A stretch of 9,185 bases of DNA from Gemmatimonadales bacterium (GTDB lineage: Bacteria > Gemmatimonadota > Gemmatimonadetes > Gemmatimonadales > GWC2-71-9): the NCBI GenBank assembly GCA_013813675.1, contig JACCRH010000501.1, positions 1 to 9,185 on the forward strand. Direction: 5' to 3'. The position numbers were made by a program, and so were the translations under genes. How positions within the stretch are numbered: the first letter of the stretch is position 1; every line of letters begins with the position of its first letter. The notes under the pieces are model-generated. The model did not search any database. It worked only from the letters and a program-made list of their open reading frames with translations, and was not told where the DNA came from. Positions 1-5,784 of this stretch are shown in pieces.

Positions 1-64
1 CGGCAAGATCCCTCAGTCGCGGAGCCTGCCCTGAGCTCCAGCGAAGGGCTTCTTCGGGATGACA
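1..64. repeat. Putative dispersed palindromic repeat at the 3' end of the visible lhr frame
   Basis: On the minus strand the segment begins TGTCATCCCGAAGAAGCC and ends GAGGGATCTTGCC, resembling a dispersed repeat type I know from several GC-rich bacterial genomes (TGTCATCCCGA...GGGATCTTGCC). It holds two short inverted repeats: GGAGC/GCTCC at 21-25 and 35-39, and CGAAG/CTTCG at 42-46 and 52-56. It lies wholly within the open lhr frame, giving a non-Lhr-like peptide. Only one copy is in the window, so repetitiveness is inferred from recalled resemblance, and the left boundary is cut by the edge. Confidence 0.5.
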
Positions 65-1834
65 GCCTTCCGAGCCGAGCTCGGCATCCACCGCATTTCT
101 GACCTCCGCCACCGCCGCCGACAGCTCCGCACTCCGCGCCGGCGCCTCGCCCAGCCAGAACGGAATCGTGGGGGGCTGGCCCCGGGCGTCCTCCACCCGG
201 ACCACGCCCTGCTGCACCCGCAAGATCCGCCACGACAGATTGCCGAGCTGGAAGATGTCGCCCGCGATGCTCTCGACCGCGAAGTCCTCGTTGACCGTTC
301 CGATGAAGCTGTCCTCCGGCTCCAGCACCACCCGGTAGTCGGCGTTGTCCGGAATGGCGCCGCCCGAGGTTATCGCGACCAGCCGCGCCGCCCGCCGGCC
401 CCGAAGCCGGCCCTGCACCGTGTCGTGGTGCAGCAGGGCTCCGCGGCGCCCCCGTCGGGTGTCGAATCCACCCGAGAGCATGGTCACCACGTCGTCGAAC
501 CGGGCCCGCTCCAGCCGGCGATAGGGGTGTGCCCGGCGCACCAGGTCGAACAGCTCGTCCACCTGCCGCTCCTCCGACGCCGTCTCGGCCACGAGCTGCT
601 GCGACAACACGTCGAGCGGCGCTTCCCGCATCCGGATCCGGTCGAGCTTCCCCGCCGCCACCGACCGGAGCAGCGCGGTGGACTCCACCAGCTCGTCGCG
701 GGTGAGGGGAAAGAGCCGGCCCTTGGGCGTGCCCTGCACGGTGTGGCCGGAGCGGCCGACCCGCTGGAGGAAGGTGGAGATCCGCCTCGGCGTCCCCAAC
801 TGGCACACCAGGTCCACGTGACCGATGTCGATGCCCAGCTCCAGCGAGGCGGTGGCCACCAGGGCCCGGAGCTTCCCCGCCTTGAGTCGCTCCTCCGCGT
901 CGAGCCGTGACTCCTTGGAGAGACTTCCGTGGTGGGCCGTCACCGCCTCCTCGCCCACCCGCTCGGCGAGGTGCCGCGCGACCCGCTCGGCCATGCGGCG
1001 GGTGTTCACGAACACCAGCGTGGTCCGATGGCCCTCGATCAGCTCGGTCAGGCGGGCGTAGATCTCCTCCCAGACCTCGGCCGACATGACGGCCTCGAGC
1101 GGCGACGGAGGCAGCTCCAGCGCGAGGTCGAGCGAGCGGTGATAGCCGGCGTTGATTATTACGGCGGAACGGCGGACCCCCGCCCCCACCAACCACTCCG
1201 CCACCTCGGCAATCGGCTCCATCGTCGCTGAGAGACCGATCCGCTGTAGCGAGCCGCCGGTGATGTGCTCCAGGCGCTCCAGACTCAGGGCCAGGTGGGC
1301 GCCGCGGCGGGACTCGAGCACCGCGTGGATCTCGTCCACGATCACCGTGCGAACCGTGCGCAGCATGTCCCGGCTCCGCCCCGCCGTCAGCAGCAGGTAG
1401 AGCGACTCCGGGGTGGTGACGAGGATGTGGGGCGGCGTTCGGAGCATCGCCGCGCGCTCCGAGGCGGGCGTGTCCCCGGAGCGAACGGCGGCGGTGATTC
1501 TGGGGGTGCCGAGCCCGATCTCTTCCGCCAGGCGGCGAATCTCACGCCGGGGCTCCGCCAGGTTCCGGTGGATGTCGGCACTGAGGGCCTTGAGCGGGGA
1601 GACGTAGAGAACCCGGGTCTCCTGCGGCAGCGTGCCGGCGAGGCTCTCCCGCAGCAGCAGGTCCAGCTCGATGAGAAAGGCCGCGAGCGTCTTGCCCGAA
1701 CCGGTGGGAGCCGAGATCAGCGTGTGCCGGCCCCGCCGGATCGCCTCCCAGCCCTGCAGTTGGGCGGCGGTCGGCTGGCCAAGGTGCTCCCCGAACCAGC
1801 GGGCGACGGCGGGATGGAAGGCGGAAAGAGGCAT
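1..1834 (-). CDS. lhr: Lhr-family ATP-dependent helicase, N-terminal 611 codons (partial, runs off left edge)
   Basis: Superfamily 2 DEAD/DEAH-type helicase; Lhr proteins are 3'-to-5' nucleic-acid translocases linked to DNA repair. The frame is open from ATG at 1834-1832 to the window edge, and I checked it at several motifs without finding a frameshift. Visible motifs: Walker A PTGSGKT (residues 43-49), motif II DEIH (167-170), motif III LSATM (201-205), the Lhr-typical VATASLELGIDIGHVD (326-341), and motif VI QRVGRSGH (357-364). After the two RecA domains comes the Lhr winged-helix region and a stretch with PFWLGEAPARS near residue 560, usual for this family. Lhr cores are about 850-950 residues, so the C-terminal third should lie beyond the edge. 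Residues 591-611 (from CHPEEAL) do not look like Lhr and coincide with a dispersed-repeat-like DNA segment, so the gene may be interrupted or end abnormally here. No Shine-Dalgarno sequence precedes the ATG. Transcribed divergently from the lipoprotein gene at 2093. The family call is firm; completeness is unknown. Confidence 0.93.
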   Translation of the reverse strand, partial: MPLSAFHPAVARWFGEHLGQPTAAQLQGWEAIRRGRHTLISAPTGSGKTLAAFLIELDLLLRESLAGTLPQETRVLYVSPLKALSADIHRNLAEPRREIRRLAEEIGLGTPRITAAVRSGDTPASERAAMLRTPPHILVTTPESLYLLLTAGRSRDMLRTVRTVIVDEIHAVLESRRGAHLALSLERLEHITGGSLQRIGLSATMEPIAEVAEWLVGAGVRRSAVIINAGYHRSLDLALELPPSPLEAVMSAEVWEEIYARLTELIEGHRTTLVFVNTRRMAERVARHLAERVGEEAVTAHHGSLSKESRLDAEERLKAGKLRALVATASLELGIDIGHVDLVCQLGTPRRISTFLQRVGRSGHTVQGTPKGRLFPLTRDELVESTALLRSVAAGKLDRIRMREAPLDVLSQQLVAETASEERQVDELFDLVRRAHPYRRLERARFDDVVTMLSGGFDTRRGRRGALLHHDTVQGRLRGRRAARLVAITSGGAIPDNADYRVVLEPEDSFIGTVNEDFAVESIAGDIFQLGNLSWRILRVQQGVVRVEDARGQPPTIPFWLGEAPARSAELSAAVAEVRNAVDAELGSEGCHPEEALRWSSGQAPRLRDLA

Positions 1835-1839
1835 ACGGA

Positions 1840-1845
1840 AATATA
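1840..1845 (-). promoter_or_regulatory. Candidate -10 element for lhr, implying a leaderless mRNA
   Basis: Read on the minus strand this is TATATT (5 of 6 matches to TATAAT), the only AT-rich patch nearby, ending 5 bases before the lhr ATG. No Shine-Dalgarno sequence lies between, so transcription starting at or next to the A of ATG would give a leaderless message. There is no convincing -35 box at the expected spacing, so this stays a candidate. Confidence 0.3.
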
Positions 1846-1859
1846 AGGCGGCGCGAATG

Positions 1860-1920
1860 CTACTTGCCGTCGAGCATCGCGTCGACCCGTACCCCGCAGG
1901 TTCTCAGCGGTGAACGGCTC
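1860..1920 (-). pseudogene. Possible relic of a response-regulator receiver C-terminus
   Basis: On the minus strand, 1920-1894 reads EPFTAENLR. After four bases (1893-1890), 1889-1863 in a shifted frame reads RVDAMLDGK, followed by TAG at 1862-1860. Receiver domains commonly end in a KPF...L..RV..LL pattern, so replacing the four bases by three would give a normal-looking tail, with Glu in place of the conserved Lys. Nothing clearly receiver-like remains upstream; the GC hairpin at 1931-1956 lies there instead. The match covers only about 18 residues, so chance is a serious alternative. It would be a decayed gene just upstream of lhr, in the same direction. Confidence 0.25.
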
Positions 1921-1930
1921 GCGCCGTCGG

Positions 1931-1956
1931 GGCGGCCCCGGCCTACTGAGGCCGCC
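1931..1956. repeat. GC-rich inverted repeat in the divergent intergenic region
   Basis: GGCGGCC (1931-1937) and GGCCGCC (1950-1956) pair perfectly over 7 bp with a 12-base loop that contains a further GGCC. No T-run follows on either strand, and it lies between divergent genes, so an intrinsic terminator is unlikely. It may be part of an intergenic repeat or a transcript hairpin. Confidence 0.4.
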
Positions 1957-2045
1957 TTCGGCTCCCCTAGATCAAAATCCTCCGCCCGGGCAAGACCAGC
2001 ACTCGACAGCGCACACTGCACGGTGATCCACCACACCGACTTGAG

Positions 2046-2079
2046 GTTACCAAGGGGTAACACTGAACGTCGCGTTACC
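2046..2079 (+). promoter_or_regulatory. GTTACC motif cluster upstream of the lipoprotein gene (candidate operator)
   Basis: GTTACC occurs at 2046-2051, inverted as GGTAAC at 2056-2061 (a perfect 6-bp inverted repeat with AAGG between), and again directly at 2074-2079. The last copy is 4 bases before the Shine-Dalgarno sequence at 2083. Three copies of one hexamer in 34 bases in a GC-rich background suggest a binding site or a leader hairpin. A TTGAGG at 2041-2046 could be a weak -35 box, but no good -10 follows. The binding factor is unknown. Confidence 0.35.
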
Positions 2080-2082
2080 ATT

Positions 2083-2089
2083 GGGAGGA
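2083..2089 (+). promoter_or_regulatory. Shine-Dalgarno sequence fixing the lipoprotein start
   Basis: GGGAGGA lies 3 bases before ATG 2093. It decides the start: an in-frame TTG at 2081 would place the ribosome binding site inside the coding region and prepend GGP to a clean lipoprotein signal peptide. Confidence 0.75.
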
Positions 2090-2092
2090 CCG

Positions 2093-3211
2093 ATGTTCAA
2101 GCTCACCGTCACCGTAGCGGGCCTGGCCGCCCTCATCGGGTGCAACGACCTCCGGGACCGGGATATCCCCGTGCAAGACGCGCCTGATCGCCAGCTGGAG
2201 ATCGCGCGGGCGGAGGAAACTCCCCCCTCGGCAGATTCGGTCGCACCGGCGCCCGCAGCTCTCCCCGATCCACCGAAGCCGGCACGGAAACCGGCTCGGA
2301 AGGCGGTGACAGTTCGGAAAAAGGAGCCGTCGCCGACTCCCCCGGTCGCCAGCACGCCGAGCCCGGTGTCGGACTCGGTCACGTCTCCCCAGCCTGCCAC
2401 CCCTCCTGAGCCGGTGGTCCAGCGCGAGCCCGCGCCTGCCGACACCACCGCCTACGCCCCATATCCCGGCGGGGAGCCGGCGCCCGACTCCGCGGTCGTA
2501 TCGCCGGCCGAGACCGCGGCCCCAGCCGATGCCGCGATCCCCCCGGCCGACACCGCCGTCCAGCCGTCCGACACCGCCGTCCAGCCGTCCGACACCGCTC
2601 CTCCACCGGCTCCTCGGCCGGCGCCCGCGGCAGACTCCGCGCCGGCCCCCGCCGCCGACCTTACGCCACCTGCCGATGCTGACGCCGCCAGCACCCTCGC
2701 GGCCGGCACCGTGATCCACGCGGTGCTGGAGGACTCGATCCACTCGCGCCACGACGTGTCGGGCAAACTGGTGAGCGGCAGCATCATGCAGAACGTGACC
2801 GGGCCCGATGGCCAGGTCGTCATCCCGGCCGGCTCGCCGGTCCAGTTCACGGTCACCCAGGTCAAGCCGGGCAGAGGCGAGCGCCCGGGTGTGCTCGAGA
2901 TGCGGGTCGACTCGGTGACCATCGGCGGGAAGCCGATGAGTCTGGCAGCCAACATTCAGCCGGTACCGCATGAGCTCCGTGGCCGGGGTGTGACGGGCGA
3001 CGAGGCGGCCAAGGTCGGCGTCGGGGCCGCGGGCGGCGCGGTGGTGGGAAGGGTGATCGGTGGGAACACCAGGGGTGCCGTGATCGGCGGCGTGGTCGGC
3101 GCGGCGGGCGGGGCCGTGGTGGCGTCGAAGACGGCGGCCAGGGACGTGGTGGTGAAGGCCCGGACACCGGTCGTGTTCGTACTGAGCGCGCCGCTGGTGG
3201 TGGCCAGGTGA
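2093..3211 (+). CDS. Lipoprotein with Pro/Ala-rich linker, beta-type domain and C-terminal glycine zipper
   Basis: A 372-residue protein. Residues 1-17 (MFKLTVTVAGLAALIGC) form a type II signal peptide with lipobox LIGC, so Cys17 should be lipidated and the protein anchored to the cell-envelope face of a membrane. Residues of about 40-200 are low-complexity, rich in Pro, Ala, Asp, Ser and Thr, with PADTA/PSDTA repeats, and could span the periplasm or wall. Residues of about 205-298 start GTVIHAVLEDSIHSRHDVSG and include VVIPAGSPVQF. This pattern loosely recalls the VirB10/TrbI beta-domain, a resemblance only. Residues 308-342 form a glycine zipper (VGAAGGAVVG...AVIGGVVGAAGGAVV), typical of small membrane-inserting helices. 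No catalytic motif is seen. It converges on the Ig-like lipoprotein gene 7 bp away. The specific function is unknown; a structural or pore-forming envelope role is an inference. Confidence 0.88.
   Translation: MFKLTVTVAGLAALIGCNDLRDRDIPVQDAPDRQLEIARAEETPPSADSVAPAPAALPDPPKPARKPARKAVTVRKKEPSPTPPVASTPSPVSDSVTSPQPATPPEPVVQREPAPADTTAYAPYPGGEPAPDSAVVSPAETAAPADAAIPPADTAVQPSDTAVQPSDTAPPPAPRPAPAADSAPAPAADLTPPADADAASTLAAGTVIHAVLEDSIHSRHDVSGKLVSGSIMQNVTGPDGQVVIPAGSPVQFTVTQVKPGRGERPGVLEMRVDSVTIGGKPMSLAANIQPVPHELRGRGVTGDEAAKVGVGAAGGAVVGRVIGGNTRGAVIGGVVGAAGGAVVASKTAARDVVVKARTPVVFVLSAPLVVAR
2549..2599 (+). repeat. Perfect 21-nt in-frame tandem repeat (2.4 copies)
   Basis: The unit GACACCGCCGTCCAGCCGTCC occupies 2549-2569 and 2570-2590 exactly, followed by a partial copy to 2599. 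It encodes DTAVQPS DTAVQPS DTA inside the lipoprotein linker. Identity at synonymous positions points to recent duplication by slippage, so linker length may vary between strains. Confidence 0.85.
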
Positions 3212-3218
3212 TCGCGGG

Positions 3219-4277
3219 TTAATCGACTTCGAACACGTCGCTGTAGAGGTGTGGCTCCGGCCCGTAGGGCCCGAGCTCGGGCAGGTCGTCGGTCAGGGCG
3301 CGCAGCCGGTATCGGCCCTTCTGCTCTACCGCCAGGCTCAAGACCGCGACCCCGTTCACCGTATTCTCGAAGCGCTCGCCCCGCAGAACGCCGTTCACCG
3401 GCGTGTCCTGTCCTTCGGGGAAAAGGGCCACATAGATGAAGATCTCGGACAACGGCACCACGTTGCCGTCCTGGTCCACCAGCGCCACCTCGACCGGAAA
3501 CGTTTCGCCCTCCTCCACGTCAGCCGGCGGCACCAGGAACACCAGGCGATCCACATCGGTGGGAACAGGACCCGAGGACACGGTGACGAGCGCGGTCTGG
3601 GCTAGCTCCACCGATCCATCGACTGTGGCCGAGATCACTTTCTCCCCAGGGACCGCGCTTCGGATGGCGCCGGTGGCGATGCCATCGCTACCGGTGACCG
3701 CCGAGGGCTGAGTCAGGGTGTTGCCGTCGCCCGAGGCCTGAAGCACGACCGCCGCCCCTTCCACGGGGCCGCCGGCTCCGTCGCGGACCGTCACCGTGAT
3801 GGTCGAGCTGCCGGAACCCACCTCGATGGTGGAGGGCTCAGCCGAGATGGTGGAACGGGCGCCGCTCGCCCCCCCGCCGTCGTCGTCGGTCCCCATCGCC
3901 GTGAAGGTCACCGACCCCACGCCGGGCACCTGCGCGGCGACCGTGTTGGGACCCGCCGACTGTCCCAGGGTCCACTCCGCCGAGGCGAAGCCTTCGGCGT
4001 CGGTGGTGCTGGTGGCCGGATCGACGGTTCCGCCCCCGGAACTCACCACCCAGACGACCGCGCGACCGGAAACTCCATCGCCGGACTCGTCCACCAACTG
4101 CACGATCAGCGGGTCCGCCAGCCGGGAATCGGTCGGACCGCGCTGCCCATTTCCTTGCACCACTTCGAGTTGTGTCCCGGTATCGGAAGGAAGTCCCAGA
4201 TCGTCCCCGCCGCAGGCCCAGCAGGCCAGGAGCGGCGGGAGGAGCTGAAACCAGGAAAGGACGCGGAGCGGTGCCAT
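3219..4277 (-). CDS. Lipoprotein with bacterial Ig-like (Big_1-type) domains
   Basis: A 352-residue exported protein. The N-terminus MAPLRVLSWFQLLPPLLAC gives a hydrophobic segment and lipobox LLAC at 16-19; a second Cys at 22 (CWAC) is a poorer alternative. Two invasin/intimin-like Ig modules follow, at about residues 36-130 and 138-232. Both carry the family pattern: a V.D..G..V.G..V.W or similar strand, a TDAEG or GSDG turn, and an alternating strand ending in TVAAQVPG or VISATVDG. A Gly/Asp-rich linker (GTDDDGGGASGA) joins them. The third region (about 243-352) is beta-rich without a clear family (LVFLVPPADVEEGETFPVEV, then VALVDQDG). No enzyme motif is visible. The likely role is surface adhesion or a structural spacer. 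The start at 4277 has no Shine-Dalgarno sequence; an 8-bp palindrome sits there instead. The stop lies 7 bp from the convergent lipoprotein's stop, with no terminator between. Confidence 0.87.
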   Translation of the reverse strand: MAPLRVLSWFQLLPPLLACWACGGDDLGLPSDTGTQLEVVQGNGQRGPTDSRLADPLIVQLVDESGDGVSGRAVVWVVSSGGGTVDPATSTTDAEGFASAEWTLGQSAGPNTVAAQVPGVGSVTFTAMGTDDDGGGASGARSTISAEPSTIEVGSGSSTITVTVRDGAGGPVEGAAVVLQASGDGNTLTQPSAVTGSDGIATGAIRSAVPGEKVISATVDGSVELAQTALVTVSSGPVPTDVDRLVFLVPPADVEEGETFPVEVALVDQDGNVVPLSEIFIYVALFPEGQDTPVNGVLRGERFENTVNGVAVLSLAVEQKGRYRLRALTDDLPELGPYGPEPHLYSDVFEVD

Positions 4278-4279
4278 GG

Positions 4280-4287
4280 TGACGTCA
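4280..4287. promoter_or_regulatory. TGACGTCA palindrome beside the Ig-like lipoprotein start
   Basis: A perfect 8-bp palindrome ends 2 bases upstream of the ATG at 4277, where a ribosome binding site would be expected. It could be an operator that blocks initiation, or chance. No protein partner can be named. Confidence 0.15.
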
Positions 4288-4363
4288 ACTGTACTGCCGG
4301 CGCGCCCTTCCGGGACAGGGCGTCCATCACATTATTGAAGGACAATCTGCCCGGCACACCTAA

Positions 4364-4381
4364 GGTGCCATAGAGGGCACC
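4364..4381 (-). terminator. Small hairpin downstream of the HAF relic (weak terminator candidate)
   Basis: GGTGCC (4364-4369) and GGCACC (4376-4381) form a perfect 6-bp stem with a 6-base loop, 12 bases past the stop of the HAF remnant on the minus strand. A competing palindrome CACCTAAGGTG overlaps it at 4357-4367. On the minus strand it is followed by TTAGG rather than a T-run, so intrinsic termination would be inefficient. It is the only hairpin I found between the exporter operon and the Ig-like gene. Confidence 0.25.
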
Positions 4382-4393
4382 GATGATGCCTTG

Positions 4394-4549
4394 TCACTTG
4401 GGCGTCCACAACGTGGCGTGGATCGCACCGGTGCTCGTGGGGTTCGACCCCACCACTTGCGCAGCCGGGTTGATGTCCACGGCGTCGCCGCCCGGCCCAC
4501 CGAACGTCTCGAGCCGCATTCCTCTCCGGGGCTCCCAGAGCAATGGGCC
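4394..4549 (-). pseudogene. Remnant of a HAF-repeat (extracellular repeat) protein, C-terminal end
   Basis: On the minus strand the frame ending at TGA 4396-4394 reads GPLLWEPRRGMRLETFGG, then GDAVDINPAAQVVGSN, then TGAIHATLWTPK and stop. This matches the HAF repeat consensus (about one unit: LW.p..Gm.dLgtlGG..s.A.dIN..GqVVG.s...g..HAfLWt). HAF proteins normally carry many such units plus a signal peptide; only about one unit remains. The same frame continues upstream without a stop to the TAA of the YbhR-like permease (4651-4649), but residues upstream of the LLWEP segment are not HAF-like and no good start codon lies there. A 41-residue ORF from ATG 4519, with GGAG four bases ahead, could be translated, though it is too short to be a working HAF protein. 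I read it as the tail of a deleted gene. Confidence 0.55.
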
Positions 4550-4648
4550 GCCCGACCCGTCCCGAAACGGTGGTGCCCGCTCGCGCCGCGGACTCGCTAA
4601 AGGCGTCGCGGCTGTGCGATGTGGTGACCGCCTCGGGAACGCGGCGGG

Positions 4649-5782
4649 TTACCCCACCGACTTCCGATACCGCATCACCGCCAGCGCCAAGACCGCCGCG
4701 CCGGCGGCGGCCAGGCCCAGGATCGGCCGCCCCACCGTCTCCAGGCCCGCGCCCCGCATCAGCACGGCCCGCATGATCGACACGAAGTGCTTTACCGGAT
4801 TCACCTCGGCCACCCGCTGAGCCCACGCTGGCATCGAGTCCACCGGAGTGAAGAGCCCGCTCATCAGCAGGAAGATCAGAATCACGAAAAAGGCCACGAA
4901 CATCGCCTGCTGCTGGGTACGGGTGATGGTCGAGATCCAGAGCCCCAGCCCCAGCACCACGATCAGGTACACCGCCGCCGCCAGATAGACCAGCAGCAGG
5001 TTGCCCCGCATCGGAATCCCGAACACCAGCTTCCCGATCGCCAGGCCGATCGAGAAGATGAGGAGCGACAGCAGCCAGAAGGGAATCAGCTTGGCGGCGA
5101 TGAACTGGACCTTGGTCATCGGAGTGACGTTGAGCTGCTCCAGCGTGCCCAGCTCGTTCTCCCGGGTGATGTTCTGCGCCGTGAGCAGCAGGCCGATGAT
5201 GGTGGTGAGCGACACCATCAGCGCCGGCACCATCCAGTACTTGTAGTTGCGGGTCGGATTGAACCAGCGCTGAGTCCTGAGGTCGAGCGGCGACACCCGG
5301 GCAGCCGCGATCGCCCCGCTCCGGCCCGTGGGCAGGGTCCGGTCCAGCTCGCGGGCGTAAGCCGCGAGGATCCCGTTGGCGTACGATTGGACGATCCCCG
5401 CGGTCGCGCCCTCCTCCGCGTTGAGCACGAGCTGCACCGGGGCTCGGCGCCGCCGGACCAGGTCTTCCTCGAAGCGGCGGGGGATGTGCAGCACCGCGGT
5501 CACCTCGCGGTCGAGCAATGCCTGGTCCACCCCGGCGTCGCTCCCCTCGTAGCGCACTACCTCGAACTGCCGCCCGGCCATCAGCCGCTGCACCAATCCA
5601 GTCGAGACTGTCGACCGGTCCTGGTCCACTACCAGCATCGCCACCTGCTTCACGTCGAAGGTGGCCGCGTTGGCCAGCACCAGGAGCTGCACCACCGGGA
5701 TCATGAAGATCTGGAACACGGTGGTGCGGTCGCGGAAGATCTGAAGAAATTCCTTCCGCACCAGGAAGAAGACCGTGCGCAC
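4649..5782 (-). CDS. ABC-2 type transporter permease, YbhR-like
   Basis: Inner-membrane permease of 377 residues, the last gene of the exporter operon. The N-terminus (VRTVFFLVRKEFLQIFRDR) carries the KEF/Q..RD motif of ABC-2 permeases before the first membrane helix (about 22-42). A soluble extracytoplasmic domain follows (about 45-195), then WFNPTRNYKYWMVPALM and five or so further helices. The C-terminal half has the family motifs RENELGTLEQLNVTP, TRTQQQAMF and VNPVKHF, which resemble E. coli YbhR (GTLDQLLVSP, STQQQAF, INPIRHF). Start: GTG at 5782-5780, 2 bases after the stop of the preceding permease gene. No ATG lies nearby and no clear Shine-Dalgarno is present, so translation is probably coupled. 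It pairs with the YbhS-like permease as the membrane half of the exporter. Substrate not deducible; E. coli YbhFSR has been linked to drug and cation efflux. Confidence 0.92.
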   Translation of the reverse strand: MRTVFFLVRKEFLQIFRDRTTVFQIFMIPVVQLLVLANAATFDVKQVAMLVVDQDRSTVSTGLVQRLMAGRQFEVVRYEGSDAGVDQALLDREVTAVLHIPRRFEEDLVRRRRAPVQLVLNAEEGATAGIVQSYANGILAAYARELDRTLPTGRSGAIAAARVSPLDLRTQRWFNPTRNYKYWMVPALMVSLTTIIGLLLTAQNITRENELGTLEQLNVTPMTKVQFIAAKLIPFWLLSLLIFSIGLAIGKLVFGIPMRGNLLLVYLAAAVYLIVVLGLGLWISTITRTQQQAMFVAFFVILIFLLMSGLFTPVDSMPAWAQRVAEVNPVKHFVSIMRAVLMRGAGLETVGRPILGLAAAGAAVLALAVMRYRKSVG

Positions 5783-5784
5783 GG

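Noticed and set aside
59..910. A 283-codon plus-strand ORF opposite lhr
   Set aside because: The minus strand carries every Lhr helicase motif in one frame; the plus-strand product is His/Arg/Pro-rich shadow sequence.
1931..1956. GC hairpin as an intrinsic terminator
   Set aside because: It lies between divergent genes and has no T-run on either strand.
1835..2092. A tRNA or other structured RNA gene
   Set aside because: I looked on both strands for a T-arm, anticodon arm and acceptor pairing and found none that fit together; likewise there is no CRISPR array, integrase or transposase in the window.
2075..2971. A 298-codon antisense ORF across the lipoprotein gene
   Set aside because: Composition is Arg/Gly-rich shadow coding opposite a GC-rich Pro/Ala linker, with no recognisable motif, while the plus strand has a signal peptide and a Shine-Dalgarno sequence.
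4332..4826. A 164-codon minus-strand ORF spanning the end of the permease gene and the intergenic region
   Set aside because: It is out of frame with both the permease and the HAF relic, and is Arg/Gly-rich without motifs.
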